DNA of 64,000 nucleotides from Marsupella aquatica (Eukaryota > Marchantiophyta), in NCBI GenBank assembly GCA_973895155.1, contig OZ316897.1:23188001-23252000 (forward strand), in the 5' to 3' direction. A program made the translations under genes and the position numbers. Shown here in pieces: positions 44,775 to 57,000 of the stretch (the stretch's first letter is position 1; the number at the start of each line of letters is the position of its first letter). The notes under the pieces were generated by a model, which was given only the letters and a program-made list of their open reading frames with translations, had not been told where the DNA came from and did not search any database.

Positions 44775-47005
44775 AGGCGAGTAAAATCGATATAAAACAC
44801 TCGGGAAATGGAGGTGTATTAAGAGAGATACGGCCTGATTAGTGTGACGGGTTAACTTATGGCCGAAATTAGCGGATTCGGCTTCAGTTTCGGGTTAACC
44901 CAAGCTCGACCACGGCTTAGCTTATGTGAGCACGGCTTCAGCTTAGCTCAGGTAAGCACGGCTTCAGCTTAGCTCAGGTGAGCACGGCTTCAGCTTAGCT
45001 CAGGTAAGCACGGCTTCAGCTTAGCTTAGGTCAGCATAGCTTCAGCTTAGGCTTAACCTAGGTTCGGATTAGATTGAACTCGGGTTAGCCTAAACTCGGG
45101 CTCAGGTTAGCATAGGTAAGTTCGGGTTCGGGCTCAGCTTAGGCTAGGTTAGCGGATAGCGGGTAGCGGCCTAACCCGAGACCACGGGTTAGCTCTACTC
45201 GGGTTAGATAGGATAGCTAGGTTAGCCGAACTCGGGTTAGCTATGTAACTCGGGTTAGCGCAGCAGTGAGTACCCCCTCTCGGTTGCGGGGGCATAACTC
45301 TCTGTGTATTTGACCAAATCGGCTATAATTGACCTCGTTGGAAAGAGGAGCTCAAGCCGCTTCCAACGCTGCTATCCACGCAGCAAATGGTTGAATACAG
45401 AAATCAGGAGAGGAGGCATAAGCTCGTGAAAACCATGGAGGAGGGCCAAATCCGAAGTACATAGCCAATTCGAGATAGAAATAAAGCTGCGAGTTAGGGT
45501 TCAGTAGTTAGAGATAGTGGCGGCTCTGTTAGGGCTGGGATGGGGCTCCAACAGTGTAGTACCCAGCCATTGGGCTCAGTATGAGAGTATATAGAGCAGC
45601 CCCCCGATAGAGAGGGGGGGGGACTTCAGTTGTGTGATCTCACTTAGACTGAGCAGCGGGGAGGAGCTCTGTGCAAGCAAGGCTGGACTTGGACGCTGCA
45701 TGTTGGGGAGAGCTTGGTTGTGCTATTACTCAGGGAGTAATCAACCAAGCTTCACAGCAACGGGTTGCTAGGTTTGCGAGCTGGATTGTGGCTCTTTCTA
45801 GTGGGCAGCACAACTGGGTTCTTTTCCCCCGATATAGAGCCTTGGTGATAGGTGATGTATTGGTGATTGTAAACTGTGGGGAGGATTTCAATTCGATTTG
45901 CGGTGGGCACATTAGGGAGGCTGAGGTACTGATTAAGGGGCAGCAGGAGGAGCATTTACAGTTCAGTCTGGCAAGGCTACGTGATCCATGGGGAGTCCCG
46001 GCCTTTGTCTGGTGGAGAGCACTAAGGGATCTATGGCCAGAGCGGAGCTTGCAGGGCAAGCGTGAGGCCGGGCCTCATTGCAGTCTGGGGTAGATCGCCG
46101 TTAGGCCTGGTACCAGCTTTGAAGTCGAGTCAACTATGCATGCGTAACTTGACGTTCTGAATTGGAGGTGTGAGATCTGTATGTGCCCCCAAGAATGAAG
46201 TGCAGTGAAGGAGGTTGAGTTCAGGATTGAGTTTGCAAGGCAAGTACGGGATTGGTTTGAGTCCAATCTGCCGTCGCAATCTGGAGTGAGCCGGGCTCAG
46301 GTTCAGGATTGAGCTTGCATGGCAAGCACGGGGCTTGCAGGGCAAGCACGTCACAATCTGGAGGAGACAGCCTTCGGCCCTAGTATTCGGATCAAGTGTT
46401 CTCAGTGAACTATTGTGCACATCTTTGAATCTAATTGAGTTTTCCTCTCAGGCCTCATTTCTCTCATGGATGTGTGTGTGTGTGAGGCAATCTGAGTGTA
46501 TGATGGAACTAGCAGCGCCACTGAGAGGTGTACCGGGTGCATTGAAGCGGGCTGGGTGAGGACTGTCATAGCTCTGATTGTTGAGAGTGGAATGGCAGAG
46601 TGGTGGGGCAATGGCTTAGAAGTCCCTAAGCCAGGAATCAGTCAGGAGTCACTGGTTTATGGGTACATTCCGGCGGCGGAATAGAAACATACCTATGACA
46701 GTAAGCATATGTATAGACCTATTGCGCACCGTAGTGCTAGGCCCTGTGTGTACGGGCCCGATATGAAGACCCCTTCTCACCAGAACTATCATGAGCGCAG
46801 ATCTGATCCCCAACCTTGGTTCCTTGGGATTGAGCTTGGGTGATGTGTGATAGAGTCTTGCTATGATAGTCTGGTGTTAAGGGCATAAACTGGTGTTTAT
46901 CGACATTCACAACATCCCTTCGTGATCCTCAGGTACAAGGAGATGGTTTTGGCACCCATAGTGACGTCTTTGGTGTTAAGACCCATGTCAATCGCGTGAC
47001 AGACT
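44775..47005 (+). repeat. R1c: LTR-like repeat, most complete copy
   Basis: In order: GGCGAGTAAAATCG start, ~30-bp tandem array with CACGGCTTCAGCTTAGC (44,925-45,055), GGTTAGC words, TATA box in GAGAGTATATAGAGCAG (45,587-45,596), G-rich run, frames of up to 140 codons without known domains, stem GGCTTAGAAGTCCCTAAGCC (46,613-46,632), GTACATTCCGGCGGCGGAAT (46,663-46,682), and TGGTTTTGGCACCC near 46,945, which looks like an LTR/primer-site junction. I read it as a long LTR plus the start of the untranslated leader. There is no retroelement protein next to it. Confidence 0.7.
45587..45596 (+). promoter_or_regulatory. TATA box in R1c
   Basis: GTATATAGAG followed by a C-rich and G-rich run. The same element, reversed, is at 27,263-27,270 in R1b and in weaker form near 5,012 in R1a. 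It fits an LTR polymerase II promoter. Confidence 0.5.
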
Positions 47006-48826
47006 GCAAGCTAGGCGGGGAGCTAGGGTGAGTGATTTTTTATAGCAAATGAAGGGTATTTTAAAGTCCAAAATATGTCTGATTATAATAACATAGGTAG
47101 GTTTTATATAGGACTGAAAATTCTTTTTAGAACAAACAAGGTAAATTTTAATGTTCCTCCAAAATATAACAAGGGGTACCTAGGGGGCCTTTGGTCACAG
47201 GTATATTTCATTACATTTTACTTAGTGAGGGCCTAGGGTGTTCGAGTCAGTTTATCCTTGATAATCTGATTATTAGACTGAGCGGTATCCAGTTGCCCCT
47301 GCATGATGTTGAGCTCATGCCGCTTAATCCGCAACTCATCTTTGCCACCTTCAGGTCTTCTGCCTTAGCTTCCTTCTCCCTAAGCCGTCGGATGACCTCA
47401 TCCTTCTTCATCCTCTCCAAAGCCATCGCTTCCTCCAATCAGCTTTTTTCTAACATCTCTCTCTGGAAAAAAGGTCCCTGCTCCAACTCCTCCCCAAAGA
47501 TGCTGAGCGCAAGTTCCCCACACATCTCCCCGTACTCCATGGCTCTGTCTTGCGCATAGGTGCAGTGAGTAGTAGTCATCGGCATCACCCACCGTGGCCT
47601 TTGTTCCCAAGCCGCTGTTCGGATCTCTTCTAACGTGGATGGAGGGCTGCTTCATTTTTCTGCAGGCCGCCAAATGTCCTCTGGCCATTCTCCCCCAGAT
47701 AAATCCTTCTCCTTGGCCAGGGCTGCCTCCTTTTCTTCCCTGAGTCGCTCCTGCAACTCCTCTGCCGTCTGTTTTATCCCGTCGAATCTCAGGGGAGTGA
47801 CATCTGGTGGGGGAGACTCGGGGCCGCTCTACTGGTTGGGGTCCCCTTGAACTACTCTAGGAAGCGTGGGAATGAAACGGCCACATGTCCTCACTCCTGG
47901 GACATGATGGTCCGACCCATAGTCGGAGTCGTCATTGTCGTAGTCCTCCACCACCTCCTCCCCGGCTTGGACTACCGGCTCCCCCCGTTGCTCTCCTGGT
48001 CTTGCTGCAAACACGGCCTCCTGTCAAACACAGCTCACGGGTCCTGGTTCCTCCTCCAGCTTTCAGACTGTCCTCTCCTTCTCTTCATCGTGACCAAGAG
48101 CTTTGGGCTGCTCTCCATTGGTTTCTGGACTCACGGCTCCCACATACATCCAAACCCCCGGCTTGTGTTTCGGCCTCCTTCTTTCCTTGGCTCTGGTAAA
48201 GGGGTTTCCCCTTGTGAGTTGGCTTAGGCCTACCTCTTGAGCAGTGTCCTGTACCGGCGCCATTGCCGTCGCAGCCTTCTTTTCCTTCTCCAACAATTTT
48301 AGAAGATTCTGCATGCCTGGTTGCTGCATCAACAGGTTTTCCGTCCTCGGCCTAAACACTTGCTCAATTGTAGGACTGCCGGACTGGTTGGGTTTCTCTG
48401 TTGTCGGCCTCTATTTCGGAACCTCCTCTGGTGCCCTTGCCTGCAAGGGAAGTACTGGGGCAAATATCTGACTCCGGGCATACCGGCACAACAACAGCAT
48501 GTGATAGCCAAGCCGGGATACACTTCCCTGGCCGATCACCTGTTGTTCCTCCTTCAAGATCTTCTTTAGTTGGGTGAGGAGGTACCCGTTCTAGTCCCAA
48601 CTTGGGTCTGGCCTCTCCGCTAGGTAGACCTGTGCCTTGCCAATCTCTGGCCTCGGCAAGTTGTAGTGCATGGTTACCGACAAAAAATCGATCATCTCAC
48701 CAATGTGCGGGTTAGTGCAGGTGTTCCGGAAGAAGCCATTCTTCATTGATGGCCCAAAGAATGATCTGAACTCCTTGTCTGGCAAGGTCTTTTGAGTATC
48801 TACTTTGGTCGAAGGCTCCACATAAG

Positions 48827-50281
48827 GCGCAAAATGGGAATAATGACCAAAATATAGAAAATGTTGAAACTTAAAACAATTGCTGCGCTAGTACTATTCC
48901 AAACATGGTCATGTTTGGATTCATTTTGAAGCCCTCAATGAGCCCATGCAAAATTGGGGTTCCCTAGTTGAGTTTAGGTCTATATCAAATAGTGACATCT
49001 CAAGAAACCTCAATGCCCGTAAAACTAGGCAATCTTGGAGTAGTGGTGGGAGGGCCCTTAGAAGGAAGCCAGGGGTTCCCACACTTGTGCTCCCCCTTTC
49101 CCCTTTTCACCCTTTGTGTGGTCCTCACATGGTTTTGCTCTCTTCCCCTTCCTCATTCCGTAAAAGGGCACTCCGTAGAGGGGCACTCCATATAAGTGCA
49201 CTCCGTAGAAGGGGCACTCTGTAGAGGGGCCTCCTACATTTCCCCTTCCCCACTCTATAGAAGGGGGCCCCACACTTTCTTCCTTCCCTTTTTCTCTTTT
49301 CTCACTTGTGGGGTTCCGACCCATTCATAAACCCTAAACCTTGTAATGTGTGTACGGACCCTGGTTGTACGAACATCAGAATTTTGATCATCTCAAAATC
49401 ATAAGTTTATGGGTTTTTGGAAAGAGCTTGCCGAGCTTAATCCAACGATGTGTCACACAGCCAAAATGGAGTTAAGATGGTAAAGATACATTAGATTACG
49501 TTTTGACGATAATTTCTTGACATTTGAGTTGTACGGAATTCCATACATCCGGTAGCTAAGGACCCCAATTTTTTCCCATAAGTGGAGATGGCAGCAACAA
49601 AGCCGATGACCCTCTAATTTGTGGGAGAAGCCGGGGCCCCCTGGGTGTTGTACGGACGAAACGAAGGGGGGCAATGCCCCAATTACCGTAAAAATTTAAA
49701 CAATCATATCTTGGTTGTTTGACCTTCGTTTTGTGCGCCGTTTACAAGGTCGTGATCAGGAAAAGCAGGGCTCCTCAGATATTTTTTCAGATGTGAATTA
49801 TGAGATTCATAGACTAGGAGACAATTTAGCCAGTGTCGGGCGTTAGTAATGTTTTTTTTTAATTCTTGTATTGGGAATGGGATTACGGATTGTTGTTAGC
49901 TTGAAACGGTGATATCCGACATAGACATCCTTTTGAACAAGGAGAAAGTCAGATGCTGTAGGAAGCAGAGATACAAAGATAGATGCCACCCCAGAAGATT
50001 ATGAAGCCAATATAGGAGCTCCATCTGACCCAATCACTCTGGTCGAGAAGGGAAGGCAATTTCTCCTGTGGATGCGATGAGTACGAGGAAGAAGTGGAAA
50101 AGGACCATTGAAGGGGGGCCTTCCTCTCGAGAAAGTGTTGCTGCTACAAGTGTTCAACGTGAAGTTGGGGACTTCAAGAATACACTTTCAAAGGCATTGC
50201 ATGGTTGAGTCTAGCATCTCAAAATTCTACAACTCAACGTTCAACAAAGAGTAGAAGCCTGACTGAGTAAATGATGTAGAG
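48827..50281. other. Unassigned DNA
   Basis: A short GC-rich array of GGGGCACTCCGTAGA words lies at 49,165-49,235. Words such as TGTACGGAC and TTGTACGAACAT near 49,350 also occur near 15,790-15,850. The last ~350 bases may be a decayed upstream part of the methylase copy, but I could not align it. Confidence 0.45.
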
Positions 50282-52460
50282 AAGTGGGGAAAGGATCTCA
50301 TGAAGTTGGGATATCGAGACAAGGGCGTTGTCCATGGGGGGAAGGAAAGATCATTTGGAGTCCATGCGGGTTTCATCTACCTTCCTACGGGTCTCAAACC
50401 ATCGCTGATGGATAGGAAAGTCCCAAAGTGGAATATCCTTGATCACACAATGGGCAGATCATTCTTCCGAGGAATGGATCCTTTTTTATCAGATGACAGA
50501 ATGCTGGCAATTTTGCATAATGGGGAGTACAATCCTATGTCTCAGGTTATATCTGCTATGTAGGAATCAAAGAAGTTTCATTTGCATCTCAACACACAAT
50601 GTTGTCATGTCAGTTCCAATGTATGCGCCAAAGATTGACCAATAGGTAAATACCAAATCCTGACATCTTGTTTTGAAGAGTAAGAATGTATATGAATGCA
50701 TCCAATGACATATCGTTGATAGTTTATATTGTAGATGTTCACGCTCAGACTAGACATCTTTTGCCGAGTGTCTGAGAAAGGGAAGGTACCCAAAGATTTA
50801 AGGTTTAGACCACTGTCTGTCACAAAAGATCCCTCCATAACTAATTTGTCACAAAAGATCCCTCCATAACTAATTTAATTGGACTTCCCTCTCCCAAAAT
50901 CGATCCAACACCTGAGATGGAATTTGCAAGGAATGCGCATTTGTCGGTTGGATTCATGCAATCTGTGATAGAGCTCATCACTCGACCAAGGGATAATTTC
51001 ATGGATTGGACAGTTGGGTCGGGTAGCTCTTTCGTTGCCGGAGATTATTCTGGGAGGTTTGTAATTGGAGTGGAGAATATGAAGGATTTTGTTGAAACTG
51101 GTTCCAAGGTGTTCTTAGAGATACTCTCTCCAAAGGAAATCGAAGCCTTACCTCCTTCCATTCAACCAACCAACAAGGAAAGGCCAAACAAGCTCCGGTT
51201 TGTACTTAATTTTGACTCTGACGATGAGTCAAGTGGTGGGACGTCAGACAAAGTTGAGGGTGGGACAACTGAGGGGAAGGGTGTGGAAGAATCTGTTTGC
51301 TAGAGTGATAGCGATGACTCTTCCGAGTAATGTTCTGAAACTCGTAAGCTTCTTTCTCCTTTCCAGCTCCTTCATGCACGTTGTGTTATATATTCATGCA
51401 ATCGGTTGACAGACTTGTGTATTCGACTAGGTCCAAATGGAATACCAGAAAGCGCTTTCAACTCAAAAGAAAAGTAGCTCATTTTAAAATTGTTACGCCA
51501 AAGAAACCATAAATTGTTTTGCCCTTTTACGCTGGGAACGCTGCGAGAAAGGAGGATAGTATGAGGACTCTTTGCTGGGAAAACAAAGGTCTCCGGCTAC
51601 AGAGAAGAGTTGACAGAAAGTTTGTTAGAAATCCGTATGTACACAACGTTTCTAGGAGCAAGTACGTAAATGATGAAGTAGTCTCGACCAACAGATCACA
51701 GAGCACCGAATCAGAATCCTCCAATAATTGATGGTCATCAACTGTGAAGTTTTTACCAGCGTCGGGCGCTATTATCAAAATACATGTATTTATTTTCTAT
51801 ATCGTTATTGGTCTCACATACATTGATAATAAAATGTATGGAATTCACAATTTGTCGTCTACCGGAAACAGTCAGGTCTATCTCAAATATTTGGTTCAGG
51901 ACAGAACGGTTTACTCAACGGTCCCTTGCCCGTTGAGACTTACTTGTTGCCGATGCCGTCGTTCACAATGGACTTGTAGTCTAGATTGTGTCACTCTTTA
52001 GAGACATTCAGGGAGAAGTTTTATCCAACTCGGAAGATTGATCCAAGCCGGGTCAATTCAGCAACATTGTAAAGTCTAGTACCTCTCTTTTGTTTAGGAG
52101 CTCTCATCAGATGGCGAGGAAGAACCTCATGTCTTTGGACAAGATGCTTGCCTTCTTCGGTCCTTCAAGAGTTCGACCGGAGGAGATCATTTTAGCTCAT
52201 TCGAATCAGTTCGTGATGACACTTCCACCGAGACTTTGACTTTTTGGAATTGTTATACTCTTCCTTACGATGAGGCAATTAGTCCAAGGGAGAGAAATAT
52301 ATTATGGACCAATGATCGAGGGACTCCGCACGCATTTTCTGACCGGTTCTATGTGGGAAATGGACTAATTTGCAATCCAAATCCCATGCCAATTTTTGAC
52401 AGAAATTTACAGAGATCTGTGTATAATTTCGTACGGAGACCCCTTCACATCTAATTCTCA
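50282..52460 (+). pseudogene. Second copy of the methylase part of the transposon protein
   Basis: The frame at 50,282-50,563 (MKLGYRDKGVVHGGKERSFG) picks up where the first copy is cut (LHKLG). A donor in CAG|GTTATA near 50,545 and an acceptor TTGTAG at 50,734 define a short intron. The next exon carries SVGFMQSVIELITRPRDNF then MDWTVGSGSSFVAGDYSGRF and VIGVE, which is the AdoMet-binding motif I of beta-class N6/N4 DNA methylases (usual form DPFAGSGTT.VAA..LGR..IGVE). A 29-bp tandem duplication at 50,819-50,876 shifts the frame inside this exon. Downstream pieces at 51,519-51,731 and 52,111-52,350 are the C-terminal end, also found at 20,034-20,324. With several frameshifts it cannot make a complete protein. 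Confidence 0.6.
50819..50876. repeat. 29-bp tandem duplication that breaks the methylase frame
   Basis: GTCACAAAAGATCCCTCC and the following 11 bases are repeated once exactly. With one unit the exon starting at 50,735 would run in frame into motif I; with two it hits a TAA. Confidence 0.85.
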
Positions 52461-52894
52461 CTTCTGAAGGAAAAAAATTGAATGTCAAGCCTACTTATGC
52501 TGAGAACGTGTTGAGTACTACATAGAGTACTATAAGAACCATATATACATAGAGGTAGTTACACCTACCTTAGGTTAGTGGTTACACCATGATTTGGAGT
52601 AGACTTAACCTTAGGTTACAACAGCTTTTAAATATGTGGAGGAATTCCACATTTGCAATGAGAATTATTCAGAGGGAGGTCAAAGATTAATCGGATATTG
52701 GTCATCGTGACTTATTTCCTGACCAATCAGGTCCACCCTCGCTAGCCATTTCCAGTGTCGCTAGCAAAATTCCCTGTTTTCTCGTTGAATTGACAGCCGA
52801 GGATTGACGAAAACAACTGCCAGATTGGCATTCCAATGTCAAGAACATTAAATTTAGTGGTTGACTGCTGCCTGACTGTTTTGGATTAATTCAA
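52461..52894. other. Spacer before the second PPR duplication
   Basis: CCTTAGGTTA occurs twice near 52,569 and 52,610. Nothing else is recognised. Confidence 0.4.
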
Positions 52895-54056
52895 AGGAAG
52901 AATGGTGTCTTTCCACCAGACGTCTTCAACATCTCACCCAAGCAAATTCAAGCCAAAAAGAAGAGAGAACAGATTAAGCGCAGCTACTATGGTAACAGCA
53001 GGAGTTTTTATGATAGCAAGGTGTTCTCCTTCATTTGAATACTTACCTAACGCTCTGATTGTTATTACTTCTCTCTCAAGACCTTCTACACATGAATCTA
53101 TTCCTTGAAGTAGGCATGGGCCCAGCAGAAGCAACAGACGCATGCTACTCCACTATGCCTTGCAGAACTACGCTCCCTTCTACGTTCACGCGCACGGTCT
53201 ATGAGCTTTCGGATTCAATCATGCCGTCAACGTAGCAAAGTTTCTACTGCAAATACAGTCCACTTTCCTGCCTTGTCCGATAATCCTTCACGATAGTACT
53301 GTACAGTGCATCATTCCATTCTCGCGTCATTTGAGAATTATTCCCTTACGCCTTCCCTAACTCCAGAGTAGCTAACAAGCTTTCGAGCACGTTTCACGAC
53401 CGTATCTTGCGAATCTGAGAAGCTCAGACAGTTGAGATGCAGATGGAACTTCATATCGTTTTGGTCGAATCCAGACTGTCAACTCCCTTTGAAGCAGAAG
53501 AACATGGCCACTTTACTAGAATTGAATTATCTAATCTTCGACATGGATGTATTCGAAGATCTGAATACATCCATCAGTCTCGGCCAAAGGCTTCCTGCAA
53601 GTCGATGAACTCGAAGACTCATGGCTTGAAGTTCTCTGCTGGTGGAGGTCGCCATCCGCGCATTTGATCTTTATGCCCTTGATTTTCGTCTCCTGTCACC
53701 AGTGTGAGTTCCCTTTCAGTACCATGTTCACAGCAAGGCAGCTACTGTATGCAAACTCTTCTTTTGATCTAAGGACAATACTCAACTAAGATGTCAAAAG
53801 AGGGTTCTACATATCAAGCCAACAGCTTGATTTCAAGCACCTATAATTTCGACACTCAAAACGAAACTTGAGTGACATTTCTCTTACATGAAATGGTCTT
53901 TCGGCCAGAAGAGGGCTAGGTACAACCCCCAATTGCAGAATCTCAAAATTAATGTTACAGAATTGCGACACCCAAAACCTGATTGTATCTGCGCTGCCAG
54001 TGACTACTGATTTGAAGTCACTTTCCAGCCAGCCCAACACAGCTTTCAATCTGGGT

Positions 54057-57000
54057 TCACCAGTAATCACCACAAGAACACATTCCATCTTTAAAATGGT
54101 GGAACCGATTTGAATCCCTTGCAATAATCTCGCGTCCGGTCACCTTAGAGATATACTTGGTTGCTGAGTGGCAATCTGAACACACCCGAAGGTTCTTACT
54201 CACACGAATAGGTTCTCCCCAAGGTAGGTGCATAAGTCCGTAAGCAATAGCCAACTTCTCACTATGAGAGCAAAGGGCTAGCTCTTTATCCTCTTCACTG
54301 ATATCATGCAATACAAGCTGGGTATCCGGAATGTAGCCTTCCGCCTTCAGTTTTTCACTCAATTTATTCAGCTCAGTATAGATCGCCTCCGCTTCTGGGT
54401 GAGATGTATCCCCCACCACAAATTCATGGATCTTGTTATGAACTTCGATCCAGCTACGTCCTGGCTCCTTCCGAACACCTCTCTCTTGCATCATAGTGCG
54501 CACAGATGACACCTTCTCCCACTTCCCAGCTGCAGCATAGATATTGGAGAGCAGCACATATGTAGAGGCCTTACCGGGTTCCAACTTGAAAAGCTCGTTA
54601 GCGGCCAGTTCACCCAGCTCCACGTTACCGTAAGTTCTACAAGCCCCAAGCAAGGCTGTCCAAGTTACATCATCTGGTTCGATCGGCATCTCACTGATCA
54701 ACTGCTTTGCTTCTTCCACGTGTCCCGCCCGCCCAAGAATATCCACCATAAGGGTATAGTGAAAAACAGTACGCTCGATACCATAATCTTGCGTCATAGC
54801 AGAAAAGATTCTACGGCCATCATCAACAAGGCCTCCATGAGAACAGGCTGACAACACAGCTGTGAATGACGTCTCGGTGGGCTTCACATGATCTGCATTC
54901 ATTTGTCTGAAAAGTTCCAGGGCTTCCTGCCCATATCCGTGTTGTGCAAGTCCACCGATCATTATGTTCCAAGTGACTACATCGCGTTTCTCCATTCTGT
55001 TAAAAACAAGTCTGGCGTCAGCTATACTGCCACTCTCTGCATACATGTGAACGAGTGCACTACCCACACGTAAATCCGACTCCAGTCCGGCTTTGCTAGC
55101 GTGGCCATGAACCTCCTTCACCCACTCCAAAGCCCCCGCACTTGCAGATGCATTCAGAATACTCACATAAGTGAATGCATCTGGTTCAAAGCCTTCGCGT
55201 CTCATTTGGAGAAACAACCGATATGCTTCATGCCCAGATCCATGTTGTGCAAGCCCTCCTATCATTACAGTCCATATGATTACATCGCGTTTCTCCATTC
55301 TGTCAAAGACCAGTCGGGCATCATCTATACTGCCAATCTTCGCATACATGTGAACGAGTGCATTGCCCACCCGCAAATCCGACTCCAGTCCGGCTTTGCT
55401 AGCGTGGCCATGAACCTCCTTCACCCACTCCAAAGCCCCCGCACTTGCAGATGCATTCAGAATACTCGCATAAGTGATTGCATCTGGTTCAAAGCCTTCC
55501 CGTCTCATTTGGAGAAACAACCGATATGCTTCATGCCCAGATCCATGTTGTGCAAGCCCTCCTATCATTACAGTCCATGTGATTACATCGCGTTTCTCCA
55601 TTCTGTTAAAAACAAGTCGGGCGTCAGCTATACTGCCACTCTCTGCATACATGTGAACGAGTGCACTACCCACACGCAAATCCGACTCCAGTCCAGCTTT
55701 GCTAGCGTGGCCATGAACCTCTTTCATCCACTCCAGAGCCCCCGCACTTGCAGATGCATTCAGGATAGTTACATAAGTGATTTCATTTGGTTCGAAGCCT
55801 TGGCGTCTCATTTCAAGAAACATTCGATATGCTTCATGCCCAGATCCATGTTGTGCAAGCCCTCCTATCATTACATTCCATGTGATTCCATCGCGTTTCT
55901 CCATTCTATCAAAGACCAGTCGGGCATCATCTATACTGCCAATCTTCGCATACATGTGAACGAGTGCATTGCCCACCCGCAAATCCGACTCCAGTCCGGC
56001 TTTGCTAGCGTGGCCATGAACCTCCTTCACCCACTCCAAAGCCCCCGCACTTGCAGATGCATTCAGGATGGTCACATAAGTGATTTCATTTGGTTCGAAG
56101 CCTTGGCGTCTCATTTCAAGAAACATTCGATATGCTTCATGCCCACATCCATGTTGTGCAAGTCCCCCGACCATTACGTTCCATGTGACTACATTGTGTT
56201 TCTCCATTCTCTCAAAAACAAGTCGGGCGTCATCCATACTGCCACTCTTTGCATACATGTGGACCAGTGCAGTGCCCACACGCAAGTCTGACTCCAGTCC
56301 CACTTTGCTAGCATGCCCATGAACCTCCTTCACCCACTCCAAAGACCCCGCACTTGCAGACGCGTTCAGGATGCTCACATAAGTGACTGCGTTTGGTTCG
56401 AAGCCTTCCCGTCGCATCTGGAGAAACAATCGATAAGCTTCATGCCCACTTCCGTGTTTTGCAAGTCCACCGATCATTACAGTCCATGTGACTACATCGC
56501 GTTTGTCCAGTCTGTCAAAAACCAGTCGGGCGTCACCTATCCTGCCACTCTCTGCATACATGTGAACCAGCGCAGAGCCCACACGCAAATCTGACTCCAG
56601 TCCCGCTTTCCTAGCGTGGCCATGAACGTCCTTCACCCATGCCAAACCCCCATCACATGCGGATGCATTCAGGATGCTCGTATAGGTGATTGCATTTGGT
56701 TCGAAGCCATCCCGTCTCATTTGGAGGAATAGTCGATATGCTTCCACACCATCACCACGTTGTGCACATGCTCCAATCATAACATTCCATGTAATGACAT
56801 TTCGATTAGTCAACTTTTCAAAAACTTTCCTTGCCTCGGTGATGCACCCACATTTAGCGTACATCAGTACGAGAGCAGACCCTACACGCACGTCCGATTC
56901 AAAGCCGGCATGTCGAATACCCTGATGAATTTCTTTTCCCCAATTGAGAGCTAATGGGCTTGAACATGCATTCAGGATGCTCAGATACGTGATCTCATTC

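Larger units (their letters stand above)
43939..47237. mobile_element. 3.3-kb TIR element inside copy B, carrying R1c
   Basis: Element A reads without interruption across this point (LTRTQGELAD), so the insertion borders are clear. Flanks GGGTCCGAG (43,930-43,938) and GTGTTCGAG (47,238-47,246) are a 9-bp duplication with two differences. The ends are inverted: CCTGGGCCCTCAGT on the left and, inward, CCTAGGCCCTCACT on the right. A 9-bp duplication suggests a Mutator-like element. No transposase is present; most of the interior is R1c. It may have captured R1c or been hit by it later. Confidence 0.65.
42373..48826 (-). pseudogene. Copy B: inverted, broken copy of the element A protein and its 3' flank
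   Basis: Minus-strand pieces match element A in order: 48,821-48,590 equals FRNTCTNPHIGEMIDFLRV, then the linker (48,359-47,640), then the coiled coil (47,438-47,250 and 43,921-43,050), then the acidic tail (42,780-42,556) and ~180 bases of non-coding 3' flank with GAGCAACACTTGT (to 42,373). Homology stops at 48,826, so the N-terminal ~145 residues are missing. There are frameshifts and stops as well as two insertions (42,788-43,074 and 43,939-47,237), each recognisable by comparison with the unbroken copy. No product can be made. Confidence 0.85.

Noticed and set aside
45671-46093. 140-codon plus-strand frame in R1c, with similar frames in R1a and R1b
   Set aside because: The frame is not kept consistently across the R1 copies and has no known domain. 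Non-coding LTR sequence is the simpler reading.
55101-56291. Long plus-strand open frame of 396 codons
   Set aside because: It is antisense to the 303-bp units of PPR gene 2 and repeats with them. The minus-strand PPR protein explains it fully.
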